Source of the DNA: Amycolatopsis acidiphila
Lineage (GTDB): Bacteria; Actinomycetota; Actinomycetes; Mycobacteriales; Pseudonocardiaceae
Length of the DNA stretch: 64,000 bases
Direction: 5' to 3'
NCBI RefSeq assembly: GCF_021391495.1
Contig: NZ_CP090063.1
Location: 7,378,001 to 7,442,000, forward strand
Under the pieces are notes generated by a model that was given only the letters and a program-made list of their open reading frames with translations, was not told the origin of the DNA and did no database searches. Positions 26,061-37,692 of this stretch are shown in pieces (position 1 is the stretch's first letter; the number at the start of each line of letters is the position of its first letter). The translations under genes were made by a program, and so were the position numbers.

Positions 26061-26366
26061 ATGGCAGTCGTGAAGATCAACGCTATCGAGGTGCCCGAGG
26101 GCGCCGGCCCGGAGCTGGAGAAGCGCTTCGCCAACCGGATGCACGCGGTGGACTCGCAGCCCGGCTTCCTCGGCTTCGAGCTGCTGCGCCCGGTCTCCGG
26201 TGAGAACCGCTACTTCGTCTACACGAAGTGGGAGTCGGAGGAGGCGTTCAAGGCGTGGGCAGAGGGCCCGTCGCGCGAGGCGCACTCCGGCGAGCGTGCC
26301 AAGCCGGTGGCCAGCGGTGCGAGCCTCCTGGAGTTCGAGGTCGTCCAGCTGGACAGTGCCGAGTAG
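26061..26366 (+). CDS. mhuD: MhuD-type heme-degrading monooxygenase
   Basis: 101-residue ABM-fold protein nearly superimposable on mycobacterial MhuD (Rv3592): MAVVKINAIEVPEGAGPELEKRF, PGFLGFELLRPV and GASLLEFEVV (shown in parts). The residues known to matter in MhuD, Asn7, Trp66 and His75, are at the same positions. MhuD cleaves heme to release iron and gives mycobilin without CO. In a family that also includes IsdG, conservation of these residues favours the MhuD type. The sirtuin gene overlaps its last 11 bases. Neighbouring order (mutY, hydrolase, mhuD) matches mycobacteria. Confidence 0.85.
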   Translation: MAVVKINAIEVPEGAGPELEKRFANRMHAVDSQPGFLGFELLRPVSGENRYFVYTKWESEEAFKAWAEGPSREAHSGERAKPVASGASLLEFEVVQLDSAE

Positions 26367-27183
26367 CGAGGACCTGGACCGGGCGGCCGAGCTGATCGCC
26401 AGCGCGGACGCCCTGCTGGTGTGCGCCGGCGCGGGGATGGGCGTCGACTCCGGGCTGCCCGACTTCCGCGGTGACGAGGGGTTCTGGCACGCCTACCCGC
26501 CCTACGAGCGGCTCGGCCTGCGGTTCGTCGAGCTGGCCGACCCACGGCACTTCACCGAAGACCCGGAACTGGCCTGGGGTTTCTACGGCCACCGGCTCCG
26601 GCTCTACCGGAAGACCGTGCCACACGAGGGTTTCGCACTGCTGCGCAAGTGGGGCGAGGCCAAGCCGGGCGGCACCGCGGTGTTCACGTCCAATGTGGAC
26701 GGACAGTTCCAGAAGGCCGGGTGCGCGCTCGTCGCCGAGGCGCACGGCTCGATCCACCACCTGCAGTGCACGGTCCCCTGCGGCACCGACGTCTGGTCCG
26801 CCTCCGGGTACGAGCCGGACATCGACGAGGCCTCGATGCGCGCGCTCGAACCGCTGCCGGATTGCCTCGTCTGCGGCAGCCTCGCCCGGCCCAACATCCT
26901 GATGTTCGGCGACTTCGACTGGATCTCGCGGCGCAGCGACGAGCAGCTGCGCGCGGTCAACGAATGGCGTCGCGCCCACCCGAACCTCGTCGTCGTCGAG
27001 CTCGGCGCCGGCAAGGCGGTGCCCACCGTGCGGCGCTACGCCGAGCTCGCCAGCGCCTCGACCGGCGCGCTCGTGCGCATCAACCCCCGTGAGCCGGAGA
27101 TCCGGCACGATCGCGGGGTCTCCCTGCCCTACGGCGCCCTGGAGACCCTCACCGCGCTGGACGAGCTGCTCACGGGAGCGTGA
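26356..27183 (+). CDS. Sirtuin (NAD-dependent protein deacylase)
   Basis: 275-residue Sir2-family protein. The NAD loop GAGMGVDSGLPDFRG spans residues 25-39, the TSNVDGQFQKAG segment (111-122) replaces the usual TQNID, and His130 in AEAHGS is the catalytic base. Four zinc cysteines lie at 138, 142, 170 and 173. These suggest an active enzyme; deacetylase versus desuccinylase cannot be told. The GTG start overlaps the mhuD-like stop, implying translational coupling with heme degradation, but no functional link is known to me. The 3' end overlaps the facing gene by 14 bases. Confidence 0.82.
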   Translation: MPSSEDLDRAAELIASADALLVCAGAGMGVDSGLPDFRGDEGFWHAYPPYERLGLRFVELADPRHFTEDPELAWGFYGHRLRLYRKTVPHEGFALLRKWGEAKPGGTAVFTSNVDGQFQKAGCALVAEAHGSIHHLQCTVPCGTDVWSASGYEPDIDEASMRALEPLPDCLVCGSLARPNILMFGDFDWISRRSDEQLRAVNEWRRAHPNLVVVELGAGKAVPTVRRYAELASASTGALVRINPREPEIRHDRGVSLPYGALETLTALDELLTGA

Positions 27184-28141
27184 GCTCCGCGATGACGGCG
27201 TGGTGGTCGGAATCGGGCACGTCCAGCACGCGGTAGCTGTCGACGGCGACGCGCGGGTCCACGAGCACGTGGTCGATCGTCACCGGCGGCGGGAAGAACG
27301 ACGACGGCCAGGTCGGCGTGAACCCCTCGCCCCGGCTCAGCGCCGCGTCGGTGTAGCCGCCGCCGAGCAGGTCGCGGAAGGTGGCGTGGTCGACCGTGGA
27401 GTTGAAGTCCCCGGCGAGGATCCGCACCGGGCCCGAGCTGTCGGGCCGCGGCAGCCCGGCCATCTCCTTCTTCCACTCGCCCGCGTCGGTGGTGGGCGGG
27501 ATCGGGTGCACGGCCACCACCTCGACGGACGTGCCGTCGACGTCGACCCGCGCACTCGGCTGCTCCATCAGCGACGGCCCGGCCAGTGACAGCTCGGTCA
27601 GCGGGTAGCGCGACGCGATACCCGAGCCCGCGCCGCCGTACTGCGGTTTGAACACCCGGTACGGCAGTGCCTCGAACAGCCCGGCCCTGGCGAGCTCGGT
27701 CACCTCGCGTGGCGTCAGCTCCAGCAGGTTCAGCACGTCGACCTGGTTCTCGCGGACCAGCCGCACAACGCTCTGCACGTCCGCGCGGCCCAGGTACTGG
27801 TTCGACGACATCACCCGCAGCTTGCCCCCGTGCGCGGGCGGCTGGGCGGCGGCGAAGGCACGCGGCAGCAGCACCCCGACCAGCGCGAGCGCGACCACGA
27901 GCACGACCCCGCCGATCCACCAGTGCCGCAGCGCCAGCGACACCCCGCCGAGGAGCAGCCCGCCGACCGCGCAGTACGGCGTGAGCGCGAGCAGCGCGGC
28001 CGTCAGCCGGTTGCCGTCGACACCGATGAGCCGGAGCGTGGCCACCTCGAGGAAGGCCACGGCCAGCACGAGGAGCACGATCATCCGGAGGTTCCGGCCT
28101 GCGGACCGGACAGAGGGCTGGGCAGCTTCCGCAGTGTGCAC
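27170..28141 (-). CDS. Membrane-anchored endonuclease/exonuclease/phosphatase-fold protein
   Basis: 323 residues. Three hydrophobic segments occupy residues 20-95, then a cytoplasm-outer or extracytoplasmic EEP domain: MSSNQYLG, NLLELTPREV (Asn and Glu of the active site), GDFNSTVDH and a C-terminal SDHHAVIAEL (Asp-His pair). EEP domains cleave phosphodiester bonds in nucleic acids, lipids or phosphoinositides; the substrate is not clear. The GTG at 28141 was chosen because the upstream sequence reads into an unrelated pseudogene region. Confidence 0.78.
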   Translation of the reverse strand: MHTAEAAQPSVRSAGRNLRMIVLLVLAVAFLEVATLRLIGVDGNRLTAALLALTPYCAVGGLLLGGVSLALRHWWIGGVVLVVALALVGVLLPRAFAAAQPPAHGGKLRVMSSNQYLGRADVQSVVRLVRENQVDVLNLLELTPREVTELARAGLFEALPYRVFKPQYGGAGSGIASRYPLTELSLAGPSLMEQPSARVDVDGTSVEVVAVHPIPPTTDAGEWKKEMAGLPRPDSSGPVRILAGDFNSTVDHATFRDLLGGGYTDAALSRGEGFTPTWPSSFFPPPVTIDHVLVDPRVAVDSYRVLDVPDSDHHAVIAELTLP

Positions 28142-28168
28142 ACGATCCGTTCTACGCGAAACTGCGGT

Positions 28169-28500
28169 ATGACGTTCATGGACGACTTCCACGCGCTGTC
28201 CGCGCTCGGCGCCACCCCGGCCGGTGGCGTCGAGCGACAGGCCGCGACCGAGGCACACCGTCAGGTCCGGGAGTGGCTGCGCGACCACGGCTTGAGCACG
28301 GTCGTCGACCGGATCGGCAACCTGTTCGGCCTGCGCGAGTGGCACCCGGGTGAAGGAAGCCCTTGCGGCAACGGGCTTTCTGGGTGAAACGGACGGACCG
28401 CGCCCGGCCTCGCCGCCGAGGTCCACATCGAGCAGGGCCGGATCCTGGACAAGGACGGCATCCGGATCGGGCTCCTGCTCACCCTCGCCGGTGACGGAGG
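28169..28500 (+). pseudogene. M20-family amidohydrolase (carbamoylase/allantoate type) relic
   Basis: ATG at 28169 begins MTFMDDFHALSALGATP, then GGVERQAATEAHRQVREWL and DRIGNLFGL, matching the N-terminus of M20 allantoate amidohydrolase/beta-ureidopropionase enzymes. The frame stops at 28387. Another frame downstream carries LAAEVHIEQGRILDKDGI, the ELHIEQGPVL motif normally some 150-180 residues further on. The metal-binding GSHxDTV section between them is missing, so there is a large internal deletion plus a frameshift. This fills the gap between the EEP gene and the ABC transporter; no intact gene is present there. Confidence 0.6.
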
Positions 28501-28608
28501 TCGTCGCGCGGCTCTGCCAGGGCGCTGTCAGCGCCTGACAGCGCGCCGTGCGCCGCCTGCCAGCGGCGACGGGCATCTTGTCCTGGTGCGACTACCAAGG
28601 AGGATGAG

Positions 28609-29559
28609 ATGTCGCTGGCGATCCGGGCTGAAGGCCTGATCAAACGTTTCGGGGAGACGGTCGCGCTGAACGGGGTGGATCTCCAGGTGCCGACCGGCAA
28701 GGTCGTGGGCGTGCTGGGGCCGAACGGTGCGGGCAAGACGACGGCGGTCCGGATCCTCGCGACGCTGCTGCAGCCGGACGGCGGGCATGCGAGCGTCGGG
28801 GGCTACGACGTGGTGCGCGACGCGGTCCGGGTGCGTTCGCTGATCGGGCTGACCGGGCAGTACGCGTCGGTGGACGAGGACCTCTCGGGCACGGAGAACC
28901 TGGTGCTCATCGCGCGGCTGCTGGGGCTGTCGCGACCCCAGTCGAAGACCAGGGCTGCCGAGCTGCTGGAGCAGTTCGAGCTGACCGAGGCCGCGGGCCG
29001 CGCGGCCAAGACGTACTCGGGCGGGATGCGGCGGCGGCTCGACCTCGCCGCGAGCCTCGTCGGCCGGCCGCAGGTGCTCTACCTGGACGAACCGACCACC
29101 GGGCTCGACCCGCACGCCCGCAACGAGGTGTGGCACGTGATCCGGCGGCTGGTCGCCGACGGCGCGACCGCGCTGCTGACGACCCAGTACCTCGACGAGG
29201 CCGACCAGCTCGCCGACTCGATCACGGTCGTCGACCACGGGAAGGTCGTTGCCGACGGCCGCGCCGACGAGCTCAAGCGGCGGGTCGGCGGGCAGACCAT
29301 GCTCGTGCGGCCGACCTCGCTCGCGGACATGGACGTGGTCGCGCGCATTCTCGGCGAGCTCACCGGCGTCGTGCCGCTGCGCGACGACGACACCGGACTG
29401 CTGTCCGCGCCGGTGTCCGACCCCGTCCTGCTGTCCACAATGGTCCGCAAGCTCGACGAGGCCGGCATCACCGCCGACGAGCTGGCACTGCGGCTGCCGA
29501 GCCTGGACGAAGTGTTCCTCGCCCTGACGGGCAAGCCCACCGAGGAGGTGGCTTCCTAA
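28609..29559 (+). CDS. DrrA-like ABC transporter ATP-binding protein
   Basis: 316-residue ABC ATPase of the daunorubicin-resistance (DrrA) type that powers drug or lipid export. Walker A GPNGAGKTT near residue 41, signature YSGGMRRRL near 139, Walker B VLYLDEPTTGLD near 161, and a DrrA-type C-terminal domain after residue 220. AAGGAGG lies just before the ATG. Its permease would be the gene at 30992, now separated by an IS110 element inserted within eight bases of the stop codon. Confidence 0.85.
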   Translation: MSLAIRAEGLIKRFGETVALNGVDLQVPTGKVVGVLGPNGAGKTTAVRILATLLQPDGGHASVGGYDVVRDAVRVRSLIGLTGQYASVDEDLSGTENLVLIARLLGLSRPQSKTRAAELLEQFELTEAAGRAAKTYSGGMRRRLDLAASLVGRPQVLYLDEPTTGLDPHARNEVWHVIRRLVADGATALLTTQYLDEADQLADSITVVDHGKVVADGRADELKRRVGGQTMLVRPTSLADMDVVARILGELTGVVPLRDDDTGLLSAPVSDPVLLSTMVRKLDEAGITADELALRLPSLDEVFLALTGKPTEEVAS

Positions 29560-30960
29560 TGCTGATGTCAAGCGGTGGCGGTGACCGGTACGGGTTGGTA
29601 GTAGCGCCCGTCGCGCAGGAGTGCCCACAGCACGTTGACTCGTCGTCTGGCCAACGCGAGGACGGCTTGGGTGTGATGTTTGCCTTCGGCGCGTTTTCGG
29701 TCGTAGAAGCGACGCGATTCGGGGCTGAACTGGATGCTGATCAGCGCGGAGGTGTAGAAGACCCGTTGCAGGCCACGGTGATAGCGCTGGGGCCGGTGCA
29801 GGTTGCCGCGGACGCGGCCGGAGTCGCGGGGTGCGGGTGCCAGGCCGGCGAAGCCGGCCAGGTGGTCGGCGCTGGTGAAGGCGCTCAGGTCGCCGCCGGT
29901 GGCGGCCAGGAACTCCGCGCCGAGCAAGGTGCCGATGCCGGGCAGGCTGGTGATCAGCTCGGCGTGGCGGTGGCGGCGAAACCGGCCCTCGATGAGCTTG
30001 TCGGTGTCGCGGATCTGCTCGTTGAGGGCCATCACCTCCCCGGCCAGCGTGGCGATGAGCTGAGCGGTCAACGCTTCGGCGGGCAACGTGGTGTGCTGTC
30101 CTTGGGCGGCCTGGATTGCTTTGGTGGCCAGTTCGGCGGCGCCTCGGACCTTGCGGTGGCCCAACCAGCTCTCCAGCCGGGCCTGGCCGGTCCGGCGCAG
30201 CGCGGCGGGGGTCTGGTAGCCGGTGAGCAGGACCAGTGGTCCGGTGTTGGTGACATCCAGGACGCGTTCCAGGCCGGGGAAGATGCTGGTGAGCAGTTCC
30301 CGCAGGCGGCTGATAGTGCGGGTGCGGTCGTGGACGAGGTCGGTGCGGCGGCCGGTGAGCAGCTTCAGTTCGGTGGTGATCTCGTCACCAGGACGGATCG
30401 GGTGCAGGTCGCGGCGCATCCGGGCCTGGTCTGCGATGATCGCGGCGTCGCGGGCGTCGGTCTTGCCCTCACCCCGGTAGCCACTGGCTGCGCGGTTGAC
30501 CGCGCGGCCGGGGATGTAGAGCAGCCACTGGTCATGGGCTGCCAGCAGCCCGATCAGCAAAGCGGCCCCGCCGTCGGCCAGGTCCACCGCCCAGGTCACC
30601 GCGTTGTCGGTGCCAAGCGCGATGACATCGGCGATCAGGCGCAGCAACTCGGTCTCGTCGTTGAGGACCCGACGCGACATCAACCGCTGTCCTTCAGTGT
30701 CGATCACCACGCAGTGGTGATGAGTTTTCCCGGCATCCACACCGGCCCAGACCTGGGGCACGGTCACCTCCGCACACTCGATGGATTTTCCTCCCGGAGA
30801 CGACCTCGCCGGCATGGCCCTACACAGCGATCTACTCGCACATCCCAATCAGCGGCCGGGTCGTCGTGGGGTGCCAGGCGGCCAAGCCACCTGAACCATC
30901 GAGGGCAGCGTCATGAAAGCCATACCCGACACCCCTGGGTGAACCGACCCTACGAACGGA
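29560..30960 (-). mobile_element. IS110-family insertion sequence
   Basis: The element separates the two halves of an ABC exporter operon. Its left edge lies between the drrA-like stop (29559) and the transposase stop (29568). The right edge is not certain: about 200 noncoding bases follow the transposase start, and 30960 is an estimate. No clear terminal inverted repeats were seen, as expected for IS110. It appears intact. Confidence 0.8.
29568..30767 (-). CDS. IS110-family transposase
   Basis: 399-residue transposase with the N-terminal DEDD domain (WAGVDAGKTHHH; WAVDLADGG; GEGKTDARDAAIIADQAR) and the C-terminal Tnp20 domain with SLPGIGTLLGAEFLAATG and the catalytic-serine region HRPQRYHRGLQRVFY. 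Family members move through guide-RNA-associated recombination, so the noncoding flanks may encode a bridge RNA. The GTG at 30767 is preceded by GCGGAG; length is normal for the family. Confidence 0.93.
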   Translation of the reverse strand: MTVPQVWAGVDAGKTHHHCVVIDTEGQRLMSRRVLNDETELLRLIADVIALGTDNAVTWAVDLADGGAALLIGLLAAHDQWLLYIPGRAVNRAASGYRGEGKTDARDAAIIADQARMRRDLHPIRPGDEITTELKLLTGRRTDLVHDRTRTISRLRELLTSIFPGLERVLDVTNTGPLVLLTGYQTPAALRRTGQARLESWLGHRKVRGAAELATKAIQAAQGQHTTLPAEALTAQLIATLAGEVMALNEQIRDTDKLIEGRFRRHRHAELITSLPGIGTLLGAEFLAATGGDLSAFTSADHLAGFAGLAPAPRDSGRVRGNLHRPQRYHRGLQRVFYTSALISIQFSPESRRFYDRKRAEGKHHTQAVLALARRRVNVLWALLRDGRYYQPVPVTATA

Positions 30961-30991
30961 CTACCTCACCCACCACAGAAGGTAGGGCGGC

Positions 30992-31792
30992 ATGACCGCC
31001 GCGGTTCTCGCGCCGCCGCGCTACATCAGCCCGGCCAAGGCGGCGCAACACGGTCTCTCGCTCGCCTGGCGCGGCATCCTGAAGATCCGCAAGAACCCCG
31101 AGCAGCTGATCGACGTGACCATCCAGCCGATCCTGTTCCTCGTCATGTTCGTGTACCTGTTCGGTGGCGCGATCTCCGGCAGCACCGGCGCGTACCTGCA
31201 GACCCTGACACCGGGTCTGATGGTGCAGAACACGATCATGGCGAGCCTGTCCGCCGGGGTCGCGCTCAACACCGACGTCAGCAAGGGCGTCTTCGACCGG
31301 TTCCGCAGCATGCCGATCGCCCGGTCCGCACCGCTGGTGGGCGCGGTGCTCGCGGACATCGTGCGGTACCTGGTGGCGATCGTGGTGCTGCTGGCGATGG
31401 CGATGATCATGGGCTTCCGCGTCCACACCAACCCGCTGGCGGCCATCGGCGGCGCCGCGCTGATGGTGGTGGCGGGGCTGTGCTTCTGCTGGATCGCGGT
31501 GTTCGTCGGAATGCTCGTGCAGAACCCCGGCTCGGTGCAGGGCATCATGATCGCCTTCATCTTCCCGCTCACCTTCGGCAGCAACGTGTTCGTGCCGAGC
31601 GGCACGATGCCCGGCTGGCTGCACGCGTGGTCCGACATCAGCCCGGTGAGCCTGCTCGCCGACACGATGCGCGGCCTGCTGGTCGGCGGCGATGTCGGCG
31701 GGCCGTTGCTGGGCGCACTGGCCTGGATGGCCGGCGTGGTCGTGGTGTTCTTCCCGCTCGCGATGCGCGCCTACCGGCGCCGCGTGGGCTGA
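30992..31792 (+). CDS. DrrB-like ABC-2 transporter permease
   Basis: 266-residue ABC-2 type membrane protein with six hydrophobic segments; MTAAVLAPP precedes an N-terminal soluble helix, and the last segments contain QGIMIAFIFPLTFGSNVFVP. It should pair with the ATPase at 28609. A GGTAGGG precedes the ATG at 30992, so it may still be translated, but an insertion now lies between it and the natural promoter. Confidence 0.85.
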   Translation: MTAAVLAPPRYISPAKAAQHGLSLAWRGILKIRKNPEQLIDVTIQPILFLVMFVYLFGGAISGSTGAYLQTLTPGLMVQNTIMASLSAGVALNTDVSKGVFDRFRSMPIARSAPLVGAVLADIVRYLVAIVVLLAMAMIMGFRVHTNPLAAIGGAALMVVAGLCFCWIAVFVGMLVQNPGSVQGIMIAFIFPLTFGSNVFVPSGTMPGWLHAWSDISPVSLLADTMRGLLVGGDVGGPLLGALAWMAGVVVVFFPLAMRAYRRRVG

Positions 31793-31806
31793 CCAGGGGG
31801 TACGAA

Positions 31807-31835
31807 CAGCCGGCCTTCTCCGCGAAGGCCGGCTG
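31807..31835. terminator. Bidirectional terminator between drrB-like and SARP genes
   Basis: Eleven-base-pair stem, arms CAGCCGGCCTT and AAGGCCGGCTG, around a 7-base loop. Lies between two convergent genes, 14 bases after one stop and 9 bases after the other. Confidence 0.75.
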
Positions 31836-31844
31836 GTCGTCGCG

Positions 31845-34800
31845 TCAGGGTTGGTGCGGCGTCTCGCAGCCGAACTCGGCGCGCAGGCGCTCGACCGCCT
31901 CGTCCTTCGGCAGGCCGGCACCTGCTTGGTAAGCGCTTTCGAAGCCGGCCTCGCCGAGCTGCGCGGTGAGGGCGGCGACGAGTTCGGCCAGCTCCGGATC
32001 GCCGTCGTCGGCCGCACCGCGAATCGCCTTGCTGACGCCGAGCAGCCACGCCGCCCGCTCGGCAGCGCCCTCCAAGGCGAACAGGCGGGCGCCGACCTGC
32101 GCGGCGATCGCGACGTCCGGCATGTCCCGGCGGCTGCTCGACGACCGGATCGCGACCGGCAGGTTCTCGCGGGCCAAGGTGGCGTCCCCCTCCGACACGG
32201 CGAGCGCCGCACCGAACAGGGCCACCCACTCGTCGGCCATCTGCATCGGGAACGGCAACCGGTCGACCACGGACGCCAGCCAGTCGAGCACGTCGTGCGC
32301 CTCGGCGAAGCGACCGGCCCGCCGGGCGAGGTCGAGAGTGGTGAACCGCGCGAGGGCCTGGTGTTCCAGCTGCCCGCTGCGGTCGGCGATGCGTTGTGCT
32401 TCACGGCTGTCCCGCCAGGCGCCTTCGTCGTCACCGGCGCGCATCCGCTCGCTCGCCAGCCGCGAAAGCTGCTGCACGACGTCGTCGGCCGAATCCAGCT
32501 CGCGCGCCATGGCCAGCCCCTGCTCGAAGCCCACGATCGCCTTGTCGTGCCGCCCGCGCAGCGAATGCGCGCTCGCCTGCATCGAGAGCGTCATCGCCAC
32601 GCCCCACCGGTCGCCGACCTCGCGGAACCCGGCCAGCGCCTCGTCGCGCGCCTGCTCACTGCCCTCGAGATCACCGGCGTCGTCCATCATGAAGCCCTGG
32701 ACCCATTTCGCGCAGGCGCGCGCCCACGGATCCGGGTTGGCGAACGCGCGGCGCAGCTCGCGGTCGGCGAGCTCCGGCCGGCGCGCGATGAAGGCGAGCA
32801 TCGGGACGGCGAGGGAGAGCGCCGGGAAGCGCGCCCACGCGTCGGTGCGCACGCACTCCTCGACTAGGTCGACCAGCTCGGGCATCGGCCCCAACATCGG
32901 CACGGCGTCCACGAGCGCGTGCATCACGGAGAACGCGGCGTACACGTCCTCGGGAATGCGGCCTTCGAACTTGACCACGTCGGTGAAGAACTCGACAGGC
33001 TGGTCGTGGAAGCCGCGGATCACCCAGTACCAGGTCAGTGCGCACACCAGCTGGTAGGACAGCTCGGCGTCGTCGGCCTTAACCGCGCGGCGCAGGGCGG
33101 TGACCATGTTGTCGTGCTCGGCCTCGTACGTCGCGATCGCGCGCAGCTGTTCCCCCGTGCGCAGCAAGGGTTCGTTCTGCTCGGCGACGCGCAGGAAGTA
33201 CTCGGCGAACCGGCGGGTGACCAGCTCGCGCTCGCCGATCTCGTCGAGCCTTTCCTCGCCGTAGGCCCGGATGGTCTCCAGCATCCGGTACCGCGGCTCC
33301 GCGGCCTCGACCGCGTCCACAAAGGACTTCTCAACGAGCGAGCCGAGGACGTACAGCACGTCCTCGGCGGGCAGCTCCTCGTCCGCGCAGATCTCCTCGA
33401 CCGCGGAGACCGTCGCACCGCCGGGAAAGACGGAGAGACGCCTGGCGAGCACCCGCTCCGGCTTCTCCAGCAGGTCCCAGCTCCACTCGACGACCGCCCG
33501 CAGCGTCCGCTGGCGCGGCAGCGCGACCCGGCTGCCGGAGGTGAGCAGCCGGAACCGGTCGTCGAGTCGCTTCGCGATCTGCTCCGCGCTCATCGACCGC
33601 AGCCGGGCGGCGGCGAGCTCCAGCGCGAGCGGCATCCCGTCCAGCCTGCGGCAGATCTCCCGCACCGGCTCGATCGTCGTGTCGTCCAGGACGAAGCCCG
33701 GGCGCACGGTCGCCGCGCGCTCGGTGAACAGGCGCACGGCCTCCGGGTCTTCGAGCGGGCCGAGCTGGCACAGCAGCTCGCCGGTGATGGCGAGCGCCTC
33801 GCGGCTGGTGGCGAGGATGCGCAGGTTCGGCAGCCGGGTCAGCAGGTCGTGAGCCAGCTCGGCGGCGGCGCTGATCAGGTGCTCGCAGTTGTCCAGCACG
33901 AGCAGGCCCTCGCTGCCGCCGACCAGCTCGGCGATGCGGTCCAGCGGCTCGACCGGATGCAGTGACGAGGTGGAGTTGAGCAGGCGCATGTCGAGCGAGC
34001 CGAGCGCGGCGAGCACCGCGCCGGTCACGTCGCCGGCGTCGCGGACCGATGCGAGGGCGACGAACCAGACGCGGCCTCGCAGGTAGGCGGGATGCTGCAC
34101 GGCGGCCTCGGTGGCGAGCCGGGTCTTGCCGGCGCCGCCGGGGCCGGCGAGGGTGACCAGCCGCGCGGACCGCAGCGAACTCGCCAGCAGGGCCAGCTCC
34201 CGCTCCCGGCCGACGAAGCTGGTGAGACGGGCGGGCAACGGGTCGTGCTCGGGGCGAGGTTTGGTCAGCTCGCCGCGCAGGACCGCGAGATGGGTCTGCT
34301 GGAGCTCGGCGGACGGGTCGACGCCGAGCTCGTCGGCGAGGGTCGCCCTGGCCTGTTCGTAGACGGCGAGCGCGTCGGACTGGCGCCCGGCGGCGTAAAG
34401 GGCCCGCATGCGCAGGCTCACCAGCCGTTCGCGCAACGGGTTGTCGGCGCCGACGGTTTCGAGGTCGGCGAGGATGCCCCCGTGCCGGCCCAGTTCGAGC
34501 TCGGCCTCGAAGCGGTCCTCCATCGCGGCGATCCGCAGCTCGGCGAGCCGCGCGGCGGGCGGCGGGGCGAACGGGGCTTCGAGGACGTCAGAAAGCGCTT
34601 CCCCACGCCAGAGGGAGAGGGCTTCGGTCAGCGCGTTCGAGGCATCCGCGTAACGCCCGGCGGCCAGCTCGTGCCTGCCCTTGGCGGCCAGCTCCTCGAA
34701 CCGGTGGGCGTCGACCTCCTCGACCTTGAGCAGGTACCCGCCGTTGGCGGACGCGAGGCGAGCACTGTCGCCGAGCGCCCGGCGGAGCCGGGAGACGAGG

Positions 34801-34994
34801 GACTGCAGGGCGTTGGCGGCGTCCGCCGGCGGGTCGGCGCCCCAGAGCCCGTCGACGAGGGACTCGGCGGTGACGGGCCGGTTGGCGCCGAGGGCGAGCC
34901 TGGCCACGAGCATGCGCAACCGGGCGCCGCCGATGTCGATCGGCGCGCCCCCGTCCGCCCGGACGTCCACCGGGCCGAGTACGCACACCTGCAC
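31845..34994 (-). CDS. SARP/BTAD-NB-ARC-TPR transcriptional regulator
   Basis: 1049-residue AfsR-like regulator. Residues 1-90 are an OmpR-type winged helix (RLRMLVARLALGANRPV, NALQSLVSRLRRALG), 95-245 are the BTAD helical domain and 270-530 are an NB-ARC/STAND ATPase with Walker A GPGGAGKTRLA. The remainder is TPR-like helical repeats. Family members activate secondary-metabolite or stress genes, with nucleotide binding controlling oligomerisation. It lies beside the DrrAB-type exporter, converging with it. No target is visible. GTG or ATG start at 34994. Confidence 0.88.
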   Translation of the reverse strand: MQVCVLGPVDVRADGGAPIDIGGARLRMLVARLALGANRPVTAESLVDGLWGADPPADAANALQSLVSRLRRALGDSARLASANGGYLLKVEEVDAHRFEELAAKGRHELAAGRYADASNALTEALSLWRGEALSDVLEAPFAPPPAARLAELRIAAMEDRFEAELELGRHGGILADLETVGADNPLRERLVSLRMRALYAAGRQSDALAVYEQARATLADELGVDPSAELQQTHLAVLRGELTKPRPEHDPLPARLTSFVGRERELALLASSLRSARLVTLAGPGGAGKTRLATEAAVQHPAYLRGRVWFVALASVRDAGDVTGAVLAALGSLDMRLLNSTSSLHPVEPLDRIAELVGGSEGLLVLDNCEHLISAAAELAHDLLTRLPNLRILATSREALAITGELLCQLGPLEDPEAVRLFTERAATVRPGFVLDDTTIEPVREICRRLDGMPLALELAAARLRSMSAEQIAKRLDDRFRLLTSGSRVALPRQRTLRAVVEWSWDLLEKPERVLARRLSVFPGGATVSAVEEICADEELPAEDVLYVLGSLVEKSFVDAVEAAEPRYRMLETIRAYGEERLDEIGERELVTRRFAEYFLRVAEQNEPLLRTGEQLRAIATYEAEHDNMVTALRRAVKADDAELSYQLVCALTWYWVIRGFHDQPVEFFTDVVKFEGRIPEDVYAAFSVMHALVDAVPMLGPMPELVDLVEECVRTDAWARFPALSLAVPMLAFIARRPELADRELRRAFANPDPWARACAKWVQGFMMDDAGDLEGSEQARDEALAGFREVGDRWGVAMTLSMQASAHSLRGRHDKAIVGFEQGLAMARELDSADDVVQQLSRLASERMRAGDDEGAWRDSREAQRIADRSGQLEHQALARFTTLDLARRAGRFAEAHDVLDWLASVVDRLPFPMQMADEWVALFGAALAVSEGDATLARENLPVAIRSSSSRRDMPDVAIAAQVGARLFALEGAAERAAWLLGVSKAIRGAADDGDPELAELVAALTAQLGEAGFESAYQAGAGLPKDEAVERLRAEFGCETPHQP

Positions 34995-35084
34995 TGGTCC
35001 AGCTTCCCAGATCCAACCTGAGTGCGGCCGCGAAGTTGGGGGTTGGCCGCCACGGCGGGCGGCGAGGTCACCCCCGGGGCAAAA

Positions 35085-35126
35085 CCAGAACGCCCCCAGG
35101 AACCGGGGTCCCTGGGGGCGTTCTGG
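35085..35126 (-). terminator. Terminator of clpC
   Basis: Perfect 16-bp stem, arms CCAGAACGCCCCCAGG and CCTGGGGGCGTTCTGG, around a 10-base loop, followed on the minus strand by TTTT. It lies 14 bases past the clpC stop. Confidence 0.88.
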
Positions 35127-35139
35127 TGCCTACTGGAGG

Positions 35140-37692
<2,553 letters not shown>

